This document shows, in pieces, positions 1-7,542 of a stretch of DNA of 64,000 nucleotides. A model generated the notes under the pieces. The model had not been told where the DNA came from, did not search any database, and worked only from the letters and a program-made list of their open reading frames with translations. Position 1 is the stretch's first letter. Every line of letters begins with the position of its first letter. The position numbers and the translations under genes are program-made. Origin of the DNA: Paenibacillus ginsengarvi (GTDB lineage Bacteria > Bacillota > Bacilli > Paenibacillales > NBRC-103111); contig NZ_RBAH01000002.1 of the NCBI RefSeq assembly GCF_003626695.1, positions 124,001-188,000 of the forward strand. Direction: 5' to 3'.

Positions 1-338
1 AGCGGGATGCCGCCTTCTTGGCCATGGCGGCTTTGACCGACGAGGAGCTGCAGTTCAAGGCGGCCAAAAGCGGAGCCGCGCCCGTGCTGAAAAGCGCGAA
101 GTGGCGGGACGTTTATGGTTCGGAGGAGCCAAATCTGAAAGGGAAAAACGCAGTCGCACTCGTACCGAAGAAATATGCTCCGACGAACGGCATTAATCAA
201 TACAACGTAATCGCGGAAACGAACATAGCCGCTACCGTGAATGGCGTCATATTGGGTGCAACGGATATGAATTCCGCGCTGCGCGTGGCGGAAGAAGCGA
301 CGAATAAGGCTATCGAAGAGAAGCTTAGGGCGAAATAA
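1..338 (+). CDS. ABC transporter extracellular solute-binding protein, C-terminal fragment
   Basis: The window opens inside this gene; the reading frame is open from base 3 and stops at 338. About 111 residues remain. The last 25 residues (MNSALRVAEEATNKAIEEK) have the amphipathic helix and lysine-rich end found on family-1 sugar-binding lipoproteins of Gram-positive bacteria, where similar phrases such as DVNTALREAEEKANKYI occur; the binding protein at 32453 in this window ends the same way. I infer a membrane-tethered sugar-binding subunit of an ABC importer. The lipobox and N-terminal lobe lie outside the window, so the family call rests on the tail only. The dioxygenase gene follows 34 bp later on the same strand. 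Confidence 0.6.
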   Translation, partial: RDAAFLAMAALTDEELQFKAAKSGAAPVLKSAKWRDVYGSEEPNLKGKNAVALVPKKYAPTNGINQYNVIAETNIAATVNGVILGATDMNSALRVAEEATNKAIEEKLRAK

Positions 339-372
339 ACGAGCCTAACCAAAAGAAGAGGAGTGTTTTCGG

Positions 373-1251
373 ATGGAGACCAAACCGCTTACGTACCGGT
401 ATGAATTTGAGGGAAACGAGCTGCAAGGCATTCGCGATTGCACGGAGGAGCATGGATTTGCGATCGTTAAACAATTGCTGTCCGTGAGCGCAATCGAACG
501 TTTAAAGGATGAAGTACGCCGTGTGATCGGGCCCATGTTCCAAAACGATACGATTTTGTCCATAACCGATCCGGCTTTTATCGAGAAAAGCCCGGTAATG
601 GCCGAGCTGATGGCTTTCGAGCCGCTTATGCGCATCGCAAGCTACCTGAATGGCGGAGAGCCGATCACGTTAAATCGAAGCGCAGCGATCTACAAAAAGC
701 CGGGCGCGGCGGGAGATGCAGCGAAATCCGGAGTACATGCTTGGCACACGGACTGGGATCCGCTCGAGCATCCATATGGGGCGAATGCGGTGCTCAACAA
801 TAGCGGCGCTGCCTCCCTCTGGTTTTATTTGACCGGAAGTTCCCCGCAAAACGGCGGGCTGGCGATTTTGCCGGATTCGCATACCGAGGATTGGGCCGGA
901 CCTGCCGGATTTGAATTTACGCCGGGACGCAAATCGTTTTACCGAACCGGAACTGAAGCGGTTCCATATTGCGGCATGGATGCGCCCGGCATGATGCCGG
1001 TTTTAACCGAGCCGGGAGATCTCGTTATCTTCGCCGAGCGCACCTATCACGGCGTATATGCACACCGGGGCACCGAAGACCGGCTAAGCTGCGGGCTAAG
1101 CTTCCGTTCCTCGGCTCGCGAACTAGGTCCCCTCTGGCCCGTGCCCGAATCGGCGCGCCGTTTTATCGAAGCTTGTCCGCCGGAAAGAAGACATCTGGTT
1201 GAAGGGTATACAGGATTTGACGGATCTTGGCGTTCAGGCCTGAATGAGTAA
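373..1251 (+). CDS. Phytanoyl-CoA dioxygenase (PhyH) family protein
   Basis: A 292-residue protein with the double-stranded beta-helix pattern of Fe(II)/2-oxoglutarate oxygenases. The metal triad is visible as H125-x-D127 (in HAWHTDWDP) and a distal His near 226 (TYHGVYAHRG), followed by the Arg-bearing strand DRLSCGLSFR that normally binds 2-oxoglutarate. The family hydroxylates or otherwise oxidises small molecules in the cytoplasm; the substrate cannot be read from the sequence. An AGAGGAG ribosome site precedes the ATG by about 10 bases. The gene lies 34 bp behind a solute-binding protein, as such oxygenases often do in Paenibacillus carbohydrate clusters, so it may act on an imported compound. 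A terminator follows. Confidence 0.8.
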   Translation: METKPLTYRYEFEGNELQGIRDCTEEHGFAIVKQLLSVSAIERLKDEVRRVIGPMFQNDTILSITDPAFIEKSPVMAELMAFEPLMRIASYLNGGEPITLNRSAAIYKKPGAAGDAAKSGVHAWHTDWDPLEHPYGANAVLNNSGAASLWFYLTGSSPQNGGLAILPDSHTEDWAGPAGFEFTPGRKSFYRTGTEAVPYCGMDAPGMMPVLTEPGDLVIFAERTYHGVYAHRGTEDRLSCGLSFRSSARELGPLWPVPESARRFIEACPPERRHLVEGYTGFDGSWRSGLNE

Positions 1252-1330
1252 ACACGGAAGATAAGCTTTTCGTCACGAGGGCGGCTGGTCAACATCCGAC
1301 ACCCTGGCGGTGAATAAAACCAAGAGACTG

Positions 1331-1363
1331 AAAAGGATGGCTTACTCAGCTATCCTTTTTTTT
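1331..1363 (+). terminator. Rho-independent terminator after the PhyH gene
   Basis: AGGATGGCT pairs with AGCTATCCT (one G-T pair) around a short loop and runs into eight T residues. It separates the PhyH gene from the NUDIX operon. Confidence 0.8.
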
Positions 1364-1371
1364 CGTAAAGC

Positions 1372-1400
1372 TTGACAAACGTCCTCCAGTACTATATTTT
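1372..1400 (+). promoter_or_regulatory. Sigma-A type promoter of the ADP-ribose operon
   Basis: TTGACA (1372-1377) is followed 17 bases later by TATTTT (1395-1400); an overlapping TATATT gives a 15-base spacer. It sits 51 bp upstream of the NUDIX gene start and directly abuts the palindrome at 1401-1437. Confidence 0.65.
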
Positions 1401-1437
1401 GATAGTAACAGTTTGATATTATCAATTTGTTACAATC
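1401..1437 (+). promoter_or_regulatory. 37-bp palindromic operator upstream of the NUDIX regulator gene
   Basis: The segment is symmetric about base 1419: GAT-x-GTAACA-xx-TTGATA on the left mirrors TATCAA-xx-TGTTAC-x-ATC on the right. Fifteen of eighteen base pairs match; only 1404/1434, 1411/1427 and 1412/1426 break symmetry. It covers the expected transcription start just downstream of the -10 box and ends 13 bp before the ATG. Position and symmetry fit a dimeric repressor; the NrtR-like product of the first gene is the obvious candidate, by inference. Confidence 0.7.
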
Positions 1438-1450
1438 GAGGTGGAGATAC

Positions 1451-2344
1451 ATGGACTTACTGGACCGTGACGGATTAACGGAGAAGCAGTTTTTGGAACA
1501 ATACCGTGCCGGGGATTACGAGCGCCCGTCTGTGGCTGCTGATATGGTAATCTTCACCGTCACAGATACGGATGAGGACAATTATCGGAAGCTGCCTGAG
1601 AAAGAGCTGAGGGTTCTACTTATTCAGCGGGGAGGGCATCCGTTTCTTGGCAGATGGGCGCTGCCGGGCGGATTCGTGAGGCCAAACGAGACTACGGAGC
1701 AGGCGGCCCAGCGTGAGCTGTGCGAGGAGGCGGGCGTGGATCACGTGTACCTGGAGCAGTTGTATACGTTTAGCGACCTCGGACGCGATCCGCGAACATG
1801 GGTTATGAGCTGCTCCTATATGGCACTGATCGACAGCGGGCAAGTCCAACTGAAGGCAGGAGACGACGCAGATAATGCGGCATGGTTCAAGGTGAGCTAC
1901 CGGCTGCTACGAGAGCAGAAGGAACTGACCGAAACCGGATATGTCCGAACGGTTCGTCACGAGCTGAAGCTGACTTCCGGGCACGGGGAGCTGACGGCCG
2001 TAGTGGAGCGCACTGTGACGAACGAGGAGAGGTCCACGGCGGGTTCGTTTACTGTCATTTCCAACGACGGGCTGGCGTTCGACCATGCTAAAATAATGGT
2101 TTATGCAATCGAACGTCTGCGCGGGAAAATTTCCTATACGGATATTGCTCTGTATCTGATGCCTGAGTTGTTCACCTTGACGGAGCTGCAGCAAGTATAC
2201 GAGGTGATCATGGGCAAGGAGCTGCTGAAAGCGGCGTTTCGCCGCAAAATCGCGCACCTTGTCGAAGAGACGGATCATTATACGGAGAATGCCGGGCACC
2301 GTCCATCGCGGCTGTACCGGAAAAATCAGGAGGGTTTACAATGA
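1451..2344 (+). CDS. NUDIX hydrolase-winged helix protein, NrtR-like regulator
   Basis: The N-terminal half is a NUDIX domain with a complete box at about residues 73-96 (GGFVRPNE...RELCEEAGV, matching GX5EX7REXXEEXG). The C-terminal 80 residues form the winged-helix domain typical of NrtR repressors, with FTLTELQQVYEVIMG, FRRKI and RPSRLYR landmarks. NrtR proteins bind ADP-ribose or related NAD breakdown products through the NUDIX domain and release their operator. Because the NUDIX box is intact, hydrolysis of an ADP-ribose-like substrate is also possible. I chose ATG 1451, which has a GAGGTGG ribosome site, over a TTG at 1427 that lies inside the palindromic operator. The next gene overlaps the stop by ATGA, so translation is probably coupled. 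Autoregulation is inferred from the adjacent palindrome. Confidence 0.85.
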   Translation: MDLLDRDGLTEKQFLEQYRAGDYERPSVAADMVIFTVTDTDEDNYRKLPEKELRVLLIQRGGHPFLGRWALPGGFVRPNETTEQAAQRELCEEAGVDHVYLEQLYTFSDLGRDPRTWVMSCSYMALIDSGQVQLKAGDDADNAAWFKVSYRLLREQKELTETGYVRTVRHELKLTSGHGELTAVVERTVTNEERSTAGSFTVISNDGLAFDHAKIMVYAIERLRGKISYTDIALYLMPELFTLTELQQVYEVIMGKELLKAAFRRKIAHLVEETDHYTENAGHRPSRLYRKNQEGLQ

Positions 2345-2928
2345 TATACGACATAAATAGTTTGAGGAACGCTTGGCAGGCGGGCAATAAGTTCAAGTTT
2401 TTGTTTTTCTGGGGCCATACGCCGCCGAATGACGGGAGTGTGAATCAAAGCTGCTTTAGCCAGTGGTGGATATGTCCGTTCGTTGTGGAGGGGATACAGT
2501 ATTCCTGCGCCGAGCAGTACATGATGGCCGAGAAAGCACGCATGTTCGGAGACGAAGAGATGCTCGCCGCGATTATGCAAGCGAGGCACCCCAAAGAGAT
2601 GAAGGAGTACGGACGAGCTGTAAAAAACTTCGATAAGGATGCCTGGGAGAACGGGTGCTACGGGATCGTAAAACGCGGCAACCGGACCAAGTTCTCGCAA
2701 CATGCAGAGCTCGCGGCGTATTTGAAAAAAACGAACAAACGCATATTGGTGGAAGCAAGCCCGCGCGACCGCATCTGGGGGATCGGGATGGGCCAATCGA
2801 ATCCGGATGCGGAGAACCCGATGAAATGGCGGGGACAAAACCTGCTCGGTTTTGTATTAACCGAGGTGCGGGATGAATTACTGAAGTTAGAAGGGGAAGG
2901 GTATGAATCGGAAGGAAATCGCGATTGA
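2341..2928 (+). CDS. NADAR (YbiA-like) family N-glycosidase
   Basis: A 195-residue protein of the NADAR/YbiA fold. Visible family landmarks are FFWGH near residue 23, the central EQYMMAEKARMFGD helix, and the closing ASPRDRIWGIG and NPMKWRGQNLLG motifs. Characterised members cleave N-glycosidic bonds of ribosylated compounds, including riboflavin-pathway intermediates and, for some, ADP-ribose linked to guanine. It overlaps the NUDIX regulator by four bases and the PARG gene by 26 bases, so the three proteins are made from one coupled transcript. That context favours an ADP-ribose role over riboflavin detoxification; this is inference. Confidence 0.9.
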   Translation: MIYDINSLRNAWQAGNKFKFLFFWGHTPPNDGSVNQSCFSQWWICPFVVEGIQYSCAEQYMMAEKARMFGDEEMLAAIMQARHPKEMKEYGRAVKNFDKDAWENGCYGIVKRGNRTKFSQHAELAAYLKKTNKRILVEASPRDRIWGIGMGQSNPDAENPMKWRGQNLLGFVLTEVRDELLKLEGEGYESEGNRD

Positions 2929-3724
2929 GACGCTGCGTTTCACGGAACAGGGATTTTACGAATATGCCGGGCAGCGGGTAAATTTCGCCGCAGAGCAAGC
3001 CCGCTCGGAGGTAAACAGCCGCTTGATAACGCCTGAACAAGGGCGGGAGCTTGTAAGAGCGGTTCAAGTGCCGGCAGAGGGCGATCAGGCGGATCGGCTC
3101 GTTGTCAATCAGGCGACAGTGAAGGCAATTCTCGACTTTGCGGCGGCGAGGAAGGAACGCGTCGGCGTCCTGAACTTTGCCAGCGCCAAAAATCCCGGTG
3201 GGGGCTTCTTGAACGGAGCGATGGCGCAGGAGGAGAGTTTGGCCGCATCGAGCGGATTATATAAAACGCAGCTTCGACATGAAACGTATTATACGGCCAA
3301 TCGCAACTGCAAGTCGATGATGTACACGGACTATGCGATCTACTCGCCGGATGTAGTGTTTTTCCGCGACGAGCGGTTCCAACTGTTGAAGCAGCCGGTT
3401 ACGGCTTCGGTGCTGACGCTCCCGCCCGTGAATTTCGGTCAGGTTCTGTTGAAGGGGGAAGACGGCGGGCAGGCGGAGCGTATGATGAAGGAGCGGATGC
3501 GTCTCGCATTGGCGATATTTGCCCATCAAGGCGATCCAAATCTGATCCTGGGCGCTTACGGCTGCGGCGTATTCCGCAACGATCCGGTGAAGGTGGCCGG
3601 CTGGTGGGAGGAGCTGCTGCACGAAGAGGGCTATGGGAAGCTGTTCGGCAATATCCGCTTCGCCGTGCTCGATACTTCGAAGAGCGGAGCCTGCATTCGC
3701 GCTTTCGAACGAGTGTTCGGGTAA
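2903..3724 (+). CDS. Microbial-type poly(ADP-ribose) glycohydrolase (TIGR02452 family)
   Basis: A 273-residue macro-domain protein. The catalytic signature is present: NFASAKNPGGGFLNGAMAQE with the GGG loop and QEE (AMAQEESLAASSGLY), and later LGAYGCGVFRNDP. This family removes ADP-ribose from proteins or nucleic acids by splitting the ribose-ribose or ribose-target bond in the cytoplasm. The ATG has a GAAGGGG site inside the end of the NADAR gene. Together with the NUDIX and NADAR genes it forms a complete ADP-ribose erase-and-recycle set: two de-modifying hydrolases and a sensor or pyrophosphatase. No ADP-ribosyltransferase (DarT-like or other) is encoded nearby in this window. Confidence 0.9.
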   Translation: MNRKEIAIETLRFTEQGFYEYAGQRVNFAAEQARSEVNSRLITPEQGRELVRAVQVPAEGDQADRLVVNQATVKAILDFAAARKERVGVLNFASAKNPGGGFLNGAMAQEESLAASSGLYKTQLRHETYYTANRNCKSMMYTDYAIYSPDVVFFRDERFQLLKQPVTASVLTLPPVNFGQVLLKGEDGGQAERMMKERMRLALAIFAHQGDPNLILGAYGCGVFRNDPVKVAGWWEELLHEEGYGKLFGNIRFAVLDTSKSGACIRAFERVFG

Positions 3725-3751
3725 GCCGTAAAATTAACGAAACAAATCATC

Positions 3752-3789
3752 ACCTCCGTTTGAGGCCGCAGGCTGGACGGAGGTTTTTC
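3752..3789 (+). terminator. Terminator of the ADP-ribose operon
   Basis: ACCTCCGT (3752-3759) pairs perfectly with ACGGAGGT (3777-3784), followed by a T run. Confidence 0.85.
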
Positions 3790-3833
3790 ATTTTCCCGAA
3801 ACCCCGCGTCCCCCAAGGTTTCCCGACGCTCCA

Positions 3834-3861
3834 CAAATATTGCGATGCGATTCAAATATTG
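3834..3861 (+). promoter_or_regulatory. Pair of direct repeats upstream of the ABC operon
   Basis: CAAATATTG occurs at 3834-3842 and again at 3853-3861, start to start 19 bp, about two helical turns. Direct repeats with this phasing just ahead of a transport operon are the usual site architecture of AraC-family activators; the regulator at 7543 is the likely binder. I could not place a convincing promoter immediately downstream. Confidence 0.4.
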
Positions 3862-3945
3862 TTTGTTGTCCCCGGCAGGAGGCGGACCTTATGATGGGGG
3901 CATGCGAACGGCCGTCGCGAATCCGATCAGGCAAAGGGGAGACCA

Positions 3946-4881
3946 ATGAGCGCTAGTGAGGGGCCTTTGATGCTGAAACGCGTCCGAAGGCGCGATAACG
4001 TACATTTATACTTGATCATGCTGCCTGTTCTGCTTCACATTTTTATTTTCTCCTACATTCCAATGTACGGAATCATTATCGCATTTCAAAATTATTATCC
4101 CGGCCGACCGTTTTTGTCGTTTGACGGAAGCGTCGATTGGGTCGGGTTCAAGCATTTTATCGATTTTTTTACCGGCCCTTATTTTACGAGACTGATGCGC
4201 AATACGTTTGTTCTCAGCTTTTTTTTCCTGATTTTCGGGTTTTGGGTGCCGATCCTGTTCGCTTTGCTGCTGAACGAGCTGCGCAGCGGTCTGTTCAAAA
4301 AGTTTGTCCAGACATCCAGCTATTTGCCGCACTTTATTTCGAACGTTGTCGTGGCCGGGATGGTGTTATCCTTCATTGACCCGGCGGGGATCGTGAATTC
4401 GTTCATCAAATGGCTGGGAGGAGAGGCGATAGCGTTCGGTACCGAACCGAAATATTTTGCCGCGATCTACACGATCTCGACGATCTGGAAATCGTTCGGC
4501 TGGAGCAGCATTTTGTACTTGGCCGCGATGTCGTCCATCGACCCGCATCTGTACGAAGCCGCCAGGCTCGACGGGGCGAACCGGTTTCAGCAGATGCTTA
4601 GGATTACGCTGCCGTCGATTCGTCCGACCATTTTCATTTTGTTAATTTTTGCGATCGGAAGCTTGTTCTCGGCCAACAGCGAATTTATAATGTTGATCTA
4701 CAACCCGTCCTTGTACGAAACGGCGGACGTCATCGGCACTTATTTGTATCGCGACGGCTTGCTAGGCGGCAATTTTAGCTCAGGAGCGGCTATCGGTTTG
4801 TTTACGGGTATTCTGAACTTTACGCTGCTTTTTTCTGCAAACGCTTTAAGCCGCAAATACAGCGATTACGCCTTATGGTAA
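3946..4881 (+). CDS. Sugar ABC transporter permease, LplB type
   Basis: A 311-residue integral membrane protein with six hydrophobic segments, starting MLPVLLHIFIFSYIPMYGIIIAF. The cytoplasmic EAA loop, which docks the ATPase, is seen as EAARLDGANRFQQM near residues 203-216. This is the first permease of the polysaccharide/oligosaccharide importer class that pairs LplB- and YtcP-like subunits with a large LipO-like binding lipoprotein. No ATPase is encoded here; such systems normally share a general MsmX-type ATPase made elsewhere. The ATG follows a GGGGAG site. The second permease begins 16 bp after the stop. Confidence 0.9.
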   Translation: MSASEGPLMLKRVRRRDNVHLYLIMLPVLLHIFIFSYIPMYGIIIAFQNYYPGRPFLSFDGSVDWVGFKHFIDFFTGPYFTRLMRNTFVLSFFFLIFGFWVPILFALLLNELRSGLFKKFVQTSSYLPHFISNVVVAGMVLSFIDPAGIVNSFIKWLGGEAIAFGTEPKYFAAIYTISTIWKSFGWSSILYLAAMSSIDPHLYEAARLDGANRFQQMLRITLPSIRPTIFILLIFAIGSLFSANSEFIMLIYNPSLYETADVIGTYLYRDGLLGGNFSSGAAIGLFTGILNFTLLFSANALSRKYSDYALW

Positions 4882-4897
4882 GGAGGCCGCGAACAGG

Positions 4898-5818
4898 ATG
4901 ATCCCAGCACTGAAACGCAACCGGCAAACCGGATATGCCATACGGCAAGGCTCGCGGGCGATGGATGTTATCTTTTATATACTGGCGCTGCTTGTTTGTC
5001 TGGCGACGCTGTATCCGTTCTACTTCGTCGTGATCATGTCGATCAGTTCGCCTTCGGAAGTGGCGGCGATGAACGTGTTCTGGTACCCGAAAGGATTTTT
5101 CCTCGGCTCGTACGAACTGATTGTCGGCGATGCGAAAATGTGGCGCGCTTATCTCAACACGCTCGTGTATGTGACATGCGGGACGGCGCTAAATTGTCTC
5201 ATGGCCGTACTGGGCGCTTATCCGCTGACGGTGCGCAGCTTGGTTGGGCGGAAATGGCTCGTGAGGTATTTGCTGATCCCGATGTATTTCGGCGGAGGGC
5301 TCATTCCCGCTTACCTGCTCGTCAACAAGCTCGGCCTGTACAACACGATGGGGGCGATCATCATCCCCGGAGCCGTGGGCATATGGAACATTATTCTCGT
5401 CCGCACTTATTTCCAGACGATACCGGATTCGCTCAAGGAATCGGCATTTGTGGACGGAGCTTCCCATCTGCAGCTGCTTTTCAAAATTATGATACCGGTT
5501 TCAAAACCGATTATGGCTGTCATTGCGATCTATACGATAGTGGGGATCTGGAACAACTGGTTCGATGCTCTCGTATATTTGCCGAACGAGAAGCTGCATC
5601 CGCTGCAAATGTACTTGTATCGCGTAGTCGTCCAGCAGACGGTGGATCTGAAGATGCTCTCGATGGAGGATGCTCGCAGCGCCGCCGCCAACATGCTGAC
5701 GAATTTGCAGCTCAAATACTCGATTATCGTCTTTACGACGCTGCCGGTTTTGTTTACCTATCCGTTCTTTCAGAAATATTTCGTCAAAGGAGCCATGCTC
5801 GGCTCATTAAAAGAATAG
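4898..5818 (+). CDS. Carbohydrate ABC transporter permease, YtcP/LplC type
   Basis: A 306-residue membrane protein with six predicted spans and the closing FFQKYFVKGAMLGSLKE, the standard C-terminus of this permease family. The EAA-like loop reads KESAFVDGASHLQLLFKI. It forms the heterodimeric channel with the product of the preceding gene, which lies 16 bp upstream behind an AAGGAGG site. The binding lipoprotein starts 39 bp downstream, so the three genes form one operon. Confidence 0.92.
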   Translation: MIPALKRNRQTGYAIRQGSRAMDVIFYILALLVCLATLYPFYFVVIMSISSPSEVAAMNVFWYPKGFFLGSYELIVGDAKMWRAYLNTLVYVTCGTALNCLMAVLGAYPLTVRSLVGRKWLVRYLLIPMYFGGGLIPAYLLVNKLGLYNTMGAIIIPGAVGIWNIILVRTYFQTIPDSLKESAFVDGASHLQLLFKIMIPVSKPIMAVIAIYTIVGIWNNWFDALVYLPNEKLHPLQMYLYRVVVQQTVDLKMLSMEDARSAAANMLTNLQLKYSIIVFTTLPVLFTYPFFQKYFVKGAMLGSLKE

Positions 5819-5857
5819 GCTTCACAATTACGATAACAAGCGATGGAGGATTTGCCC

Positions 5858-7486
5858 ATGATTCCGACGAAACGAAAATGGATCGCTATGACCGCCGCCG
5901 CTCTGCTGACCGTACTTCCACTAGCGGCATGCAACGACAAGGACGGCAAGTCCGGCGAAGCCGGCAGCGCAAACGGAAGTGAACCGGTGAAGCTGCGCAT
6001 GCTGGGGCCGTCCGGCTCGAACAAATATATCCGCTTCGAGGACCGCGAGAAGTATCCGGTGTGGAAAGAAGTGCAAAAGATGCTGGACGAGGCTAACCTG
6101 CAGCCAGAATACGAGCTCGTTCCGAACGAACAGTACAACGTTGTGATCAAAACGCGAATGGCTTCCGGAAGCAAGCTGCCCGATATTGTAAACGTATCCG
6201 CGCTCGACAATACGACGCTGCTGAATCTGGCGAAGCAGGGCGTCATCGTCGACCTGAACGGGCTGATCGACAAATACAGCAACGGCAATATCAAAAATAT
6301 GTACACGAAACTGTTCCCGTTCGCGAAAAAAACGACGACGTCCCCCGACGGTAAAATGTACTGGTTCAGCAACCTGCATATCAAGACGTATAAAGAGAAG
6401 GAGCTCGCGCCGGTGGCGCTGACGATGACGCTCCGCAAAGACTGGCTCGATAAGCTGAATCTGAAAGTACCTACTACCGCCAAGGAGTATATGGATACGC
6501 TGAAGGCGTTCCGCGAACGGGATGCGAACGGCAACGGACAGGCGGACGAGGTGCTCGTCTATGACCCGTCCAATTTCTCGGGAGCGATCGCCCAATGGTT
6601 CGGCCTTGGCACCGACATTACGGCTGTCGACGTCGAGAGCAAAAAAGTCGTTTCCCCGTGGTACCAGCCGGGAGTCAAGGACTATTTCGCGTTTATTCAG
6701 CAGCTGGTGAAGGCGGGCATTCTGGATACGAGCCTGATCGGCGCCAAGGGAGAGCAGATTTTGCAGAAGGTGACGGAAAACAAAGTCGCGTCCTCGCACG
6801 AGTACAACCTCGGTATGCTGAGGGAGCAGCAGATGAAAAGCGGCGAATATCTCCCTCTCATGCCGCTTAAGGCGGTGGACGGCATTACTCCGGCCGCGCA
6901 GCTGGAGCCGCCGCATCTCGTCTGGCAAAAATATGCGATTACGAAGGATGCGAAAAACCCGGAGGCGGCGATCCGCTTTTTCGATATGATTTACTCTGAG
7001 AAGTATGCCGACCTGCTGTATTGGGGCATTGAAGGGGACACGTACAAAAGGGACACCGACGGCTCGAAAATGTATATCAACATCGGCTCCGACGAGGAAA
7101 AAGCTAAAGCGGGAAAAGTGAACGGCAGTCCGCTATTCGGCGACACCGTCTTCCCGCGGGTGCAGTTCGCCAATTTAGAATTCGAACTGAAGCAGATTCC
7201 GGCGTATAAAGCCGAGCACGAGCTGAAGATGCTGAAGTATAAGCCTTACTTCGTCAATATGAACCAAAATTACTTGGCGATCCCGGACGACAAGCAGTTG
7301 GAGGAGAAGACGAAAATTTTGACCAATTTGACGACGTATTCGACAGAGCTGGCGACGAAGCTGGCGCTTGGCCAGAAATCGCTGGATCAATGGGACACGT
7401 ACATGGCGGAGCTGAAAAAGCTGGGACTCGACCGCCTGATCGAAATCGACCAGCAGCTGCATGACCGGTACAACAGCTTCAACTGA
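5858..7486 (+). CDS. Extracellular solute-binding lipoprotein, LipO/YtcQ type
   Basis: A 542-residue type-1 oligosaccharide-binding protein. The signal peptide ends in a lipobox (LPLAAC, Cys25), so it is anchored to the outer face of the membrane. I chose ATG 5858 because GGAGG lies eight bases upstream; the ATG at 5843 lacks a ribosome site. The size, well above the roughly 420 residues of simple sugar-binding proteins, is usual for the LipO class that handles oligosaccharides. It follows both permeases; the regulator gene begins 57 bp later. The substrate is unknown. Confidence 0.9.
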   Translation: MIPTKRKWIAMTAAALLTVLPLAACNDKDGKSGEAGSANGSEPVKLRMLGPSGSNKYIRFEDREKYPVWKEVQKMLDEANLQPEYELVPNEQYNVVIKTRMASGSKLPDIVNVSALDNTTLLNLAKQGVIVDLNGLIDKYSNGNIKNMYTKLFPFAKKTTTSPDGKMYWFSNLHIKTYKEKELAPVALTMTLRKDWLDKLNLKVPTTAKEYMDTLKAFRERDANGNGQADEVLVYDPSNFSGAIAQWFGLGTDITAVDVESKKVVSPWYQPGVKDYFAFIQQLVKAGILDTSLIGAKGEQILQKVTENKVASSHEYNLGMLREQQMKSGEYLPLMPLKAVDGITPAAQLEPPHLVWQKYAITKDAKNPEAAIRFFDMIYSEKYADLLYWGIEGDTYKRDTDGSKMYINIGSDEEKAKAGKVNGSPLFGDTVFPRVQFANLEFELKQIPAYKAEHELKMLKYKPYFVNMNQNYLAIPDDKQLEEKTKILTNLTTYSTELATKLALGQKSLDQWDTYMAELKKLGLDRLIEIDQQLHDRYNSFN

Positions 7487-7542
7487 AGCGATTCGTCAAG
7501 AATAGTACACACAATAACCGATCTTTAGGCAGGTGAGATGTT

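Noticed and set aside
4996..5982. A 328-codon plus-strand frame overlapping the second permease
   Set aside because: Out-of-frame shadow; the sequence is Arg/His-rich and the permease frame has six membrane spans and the family C-terminus.
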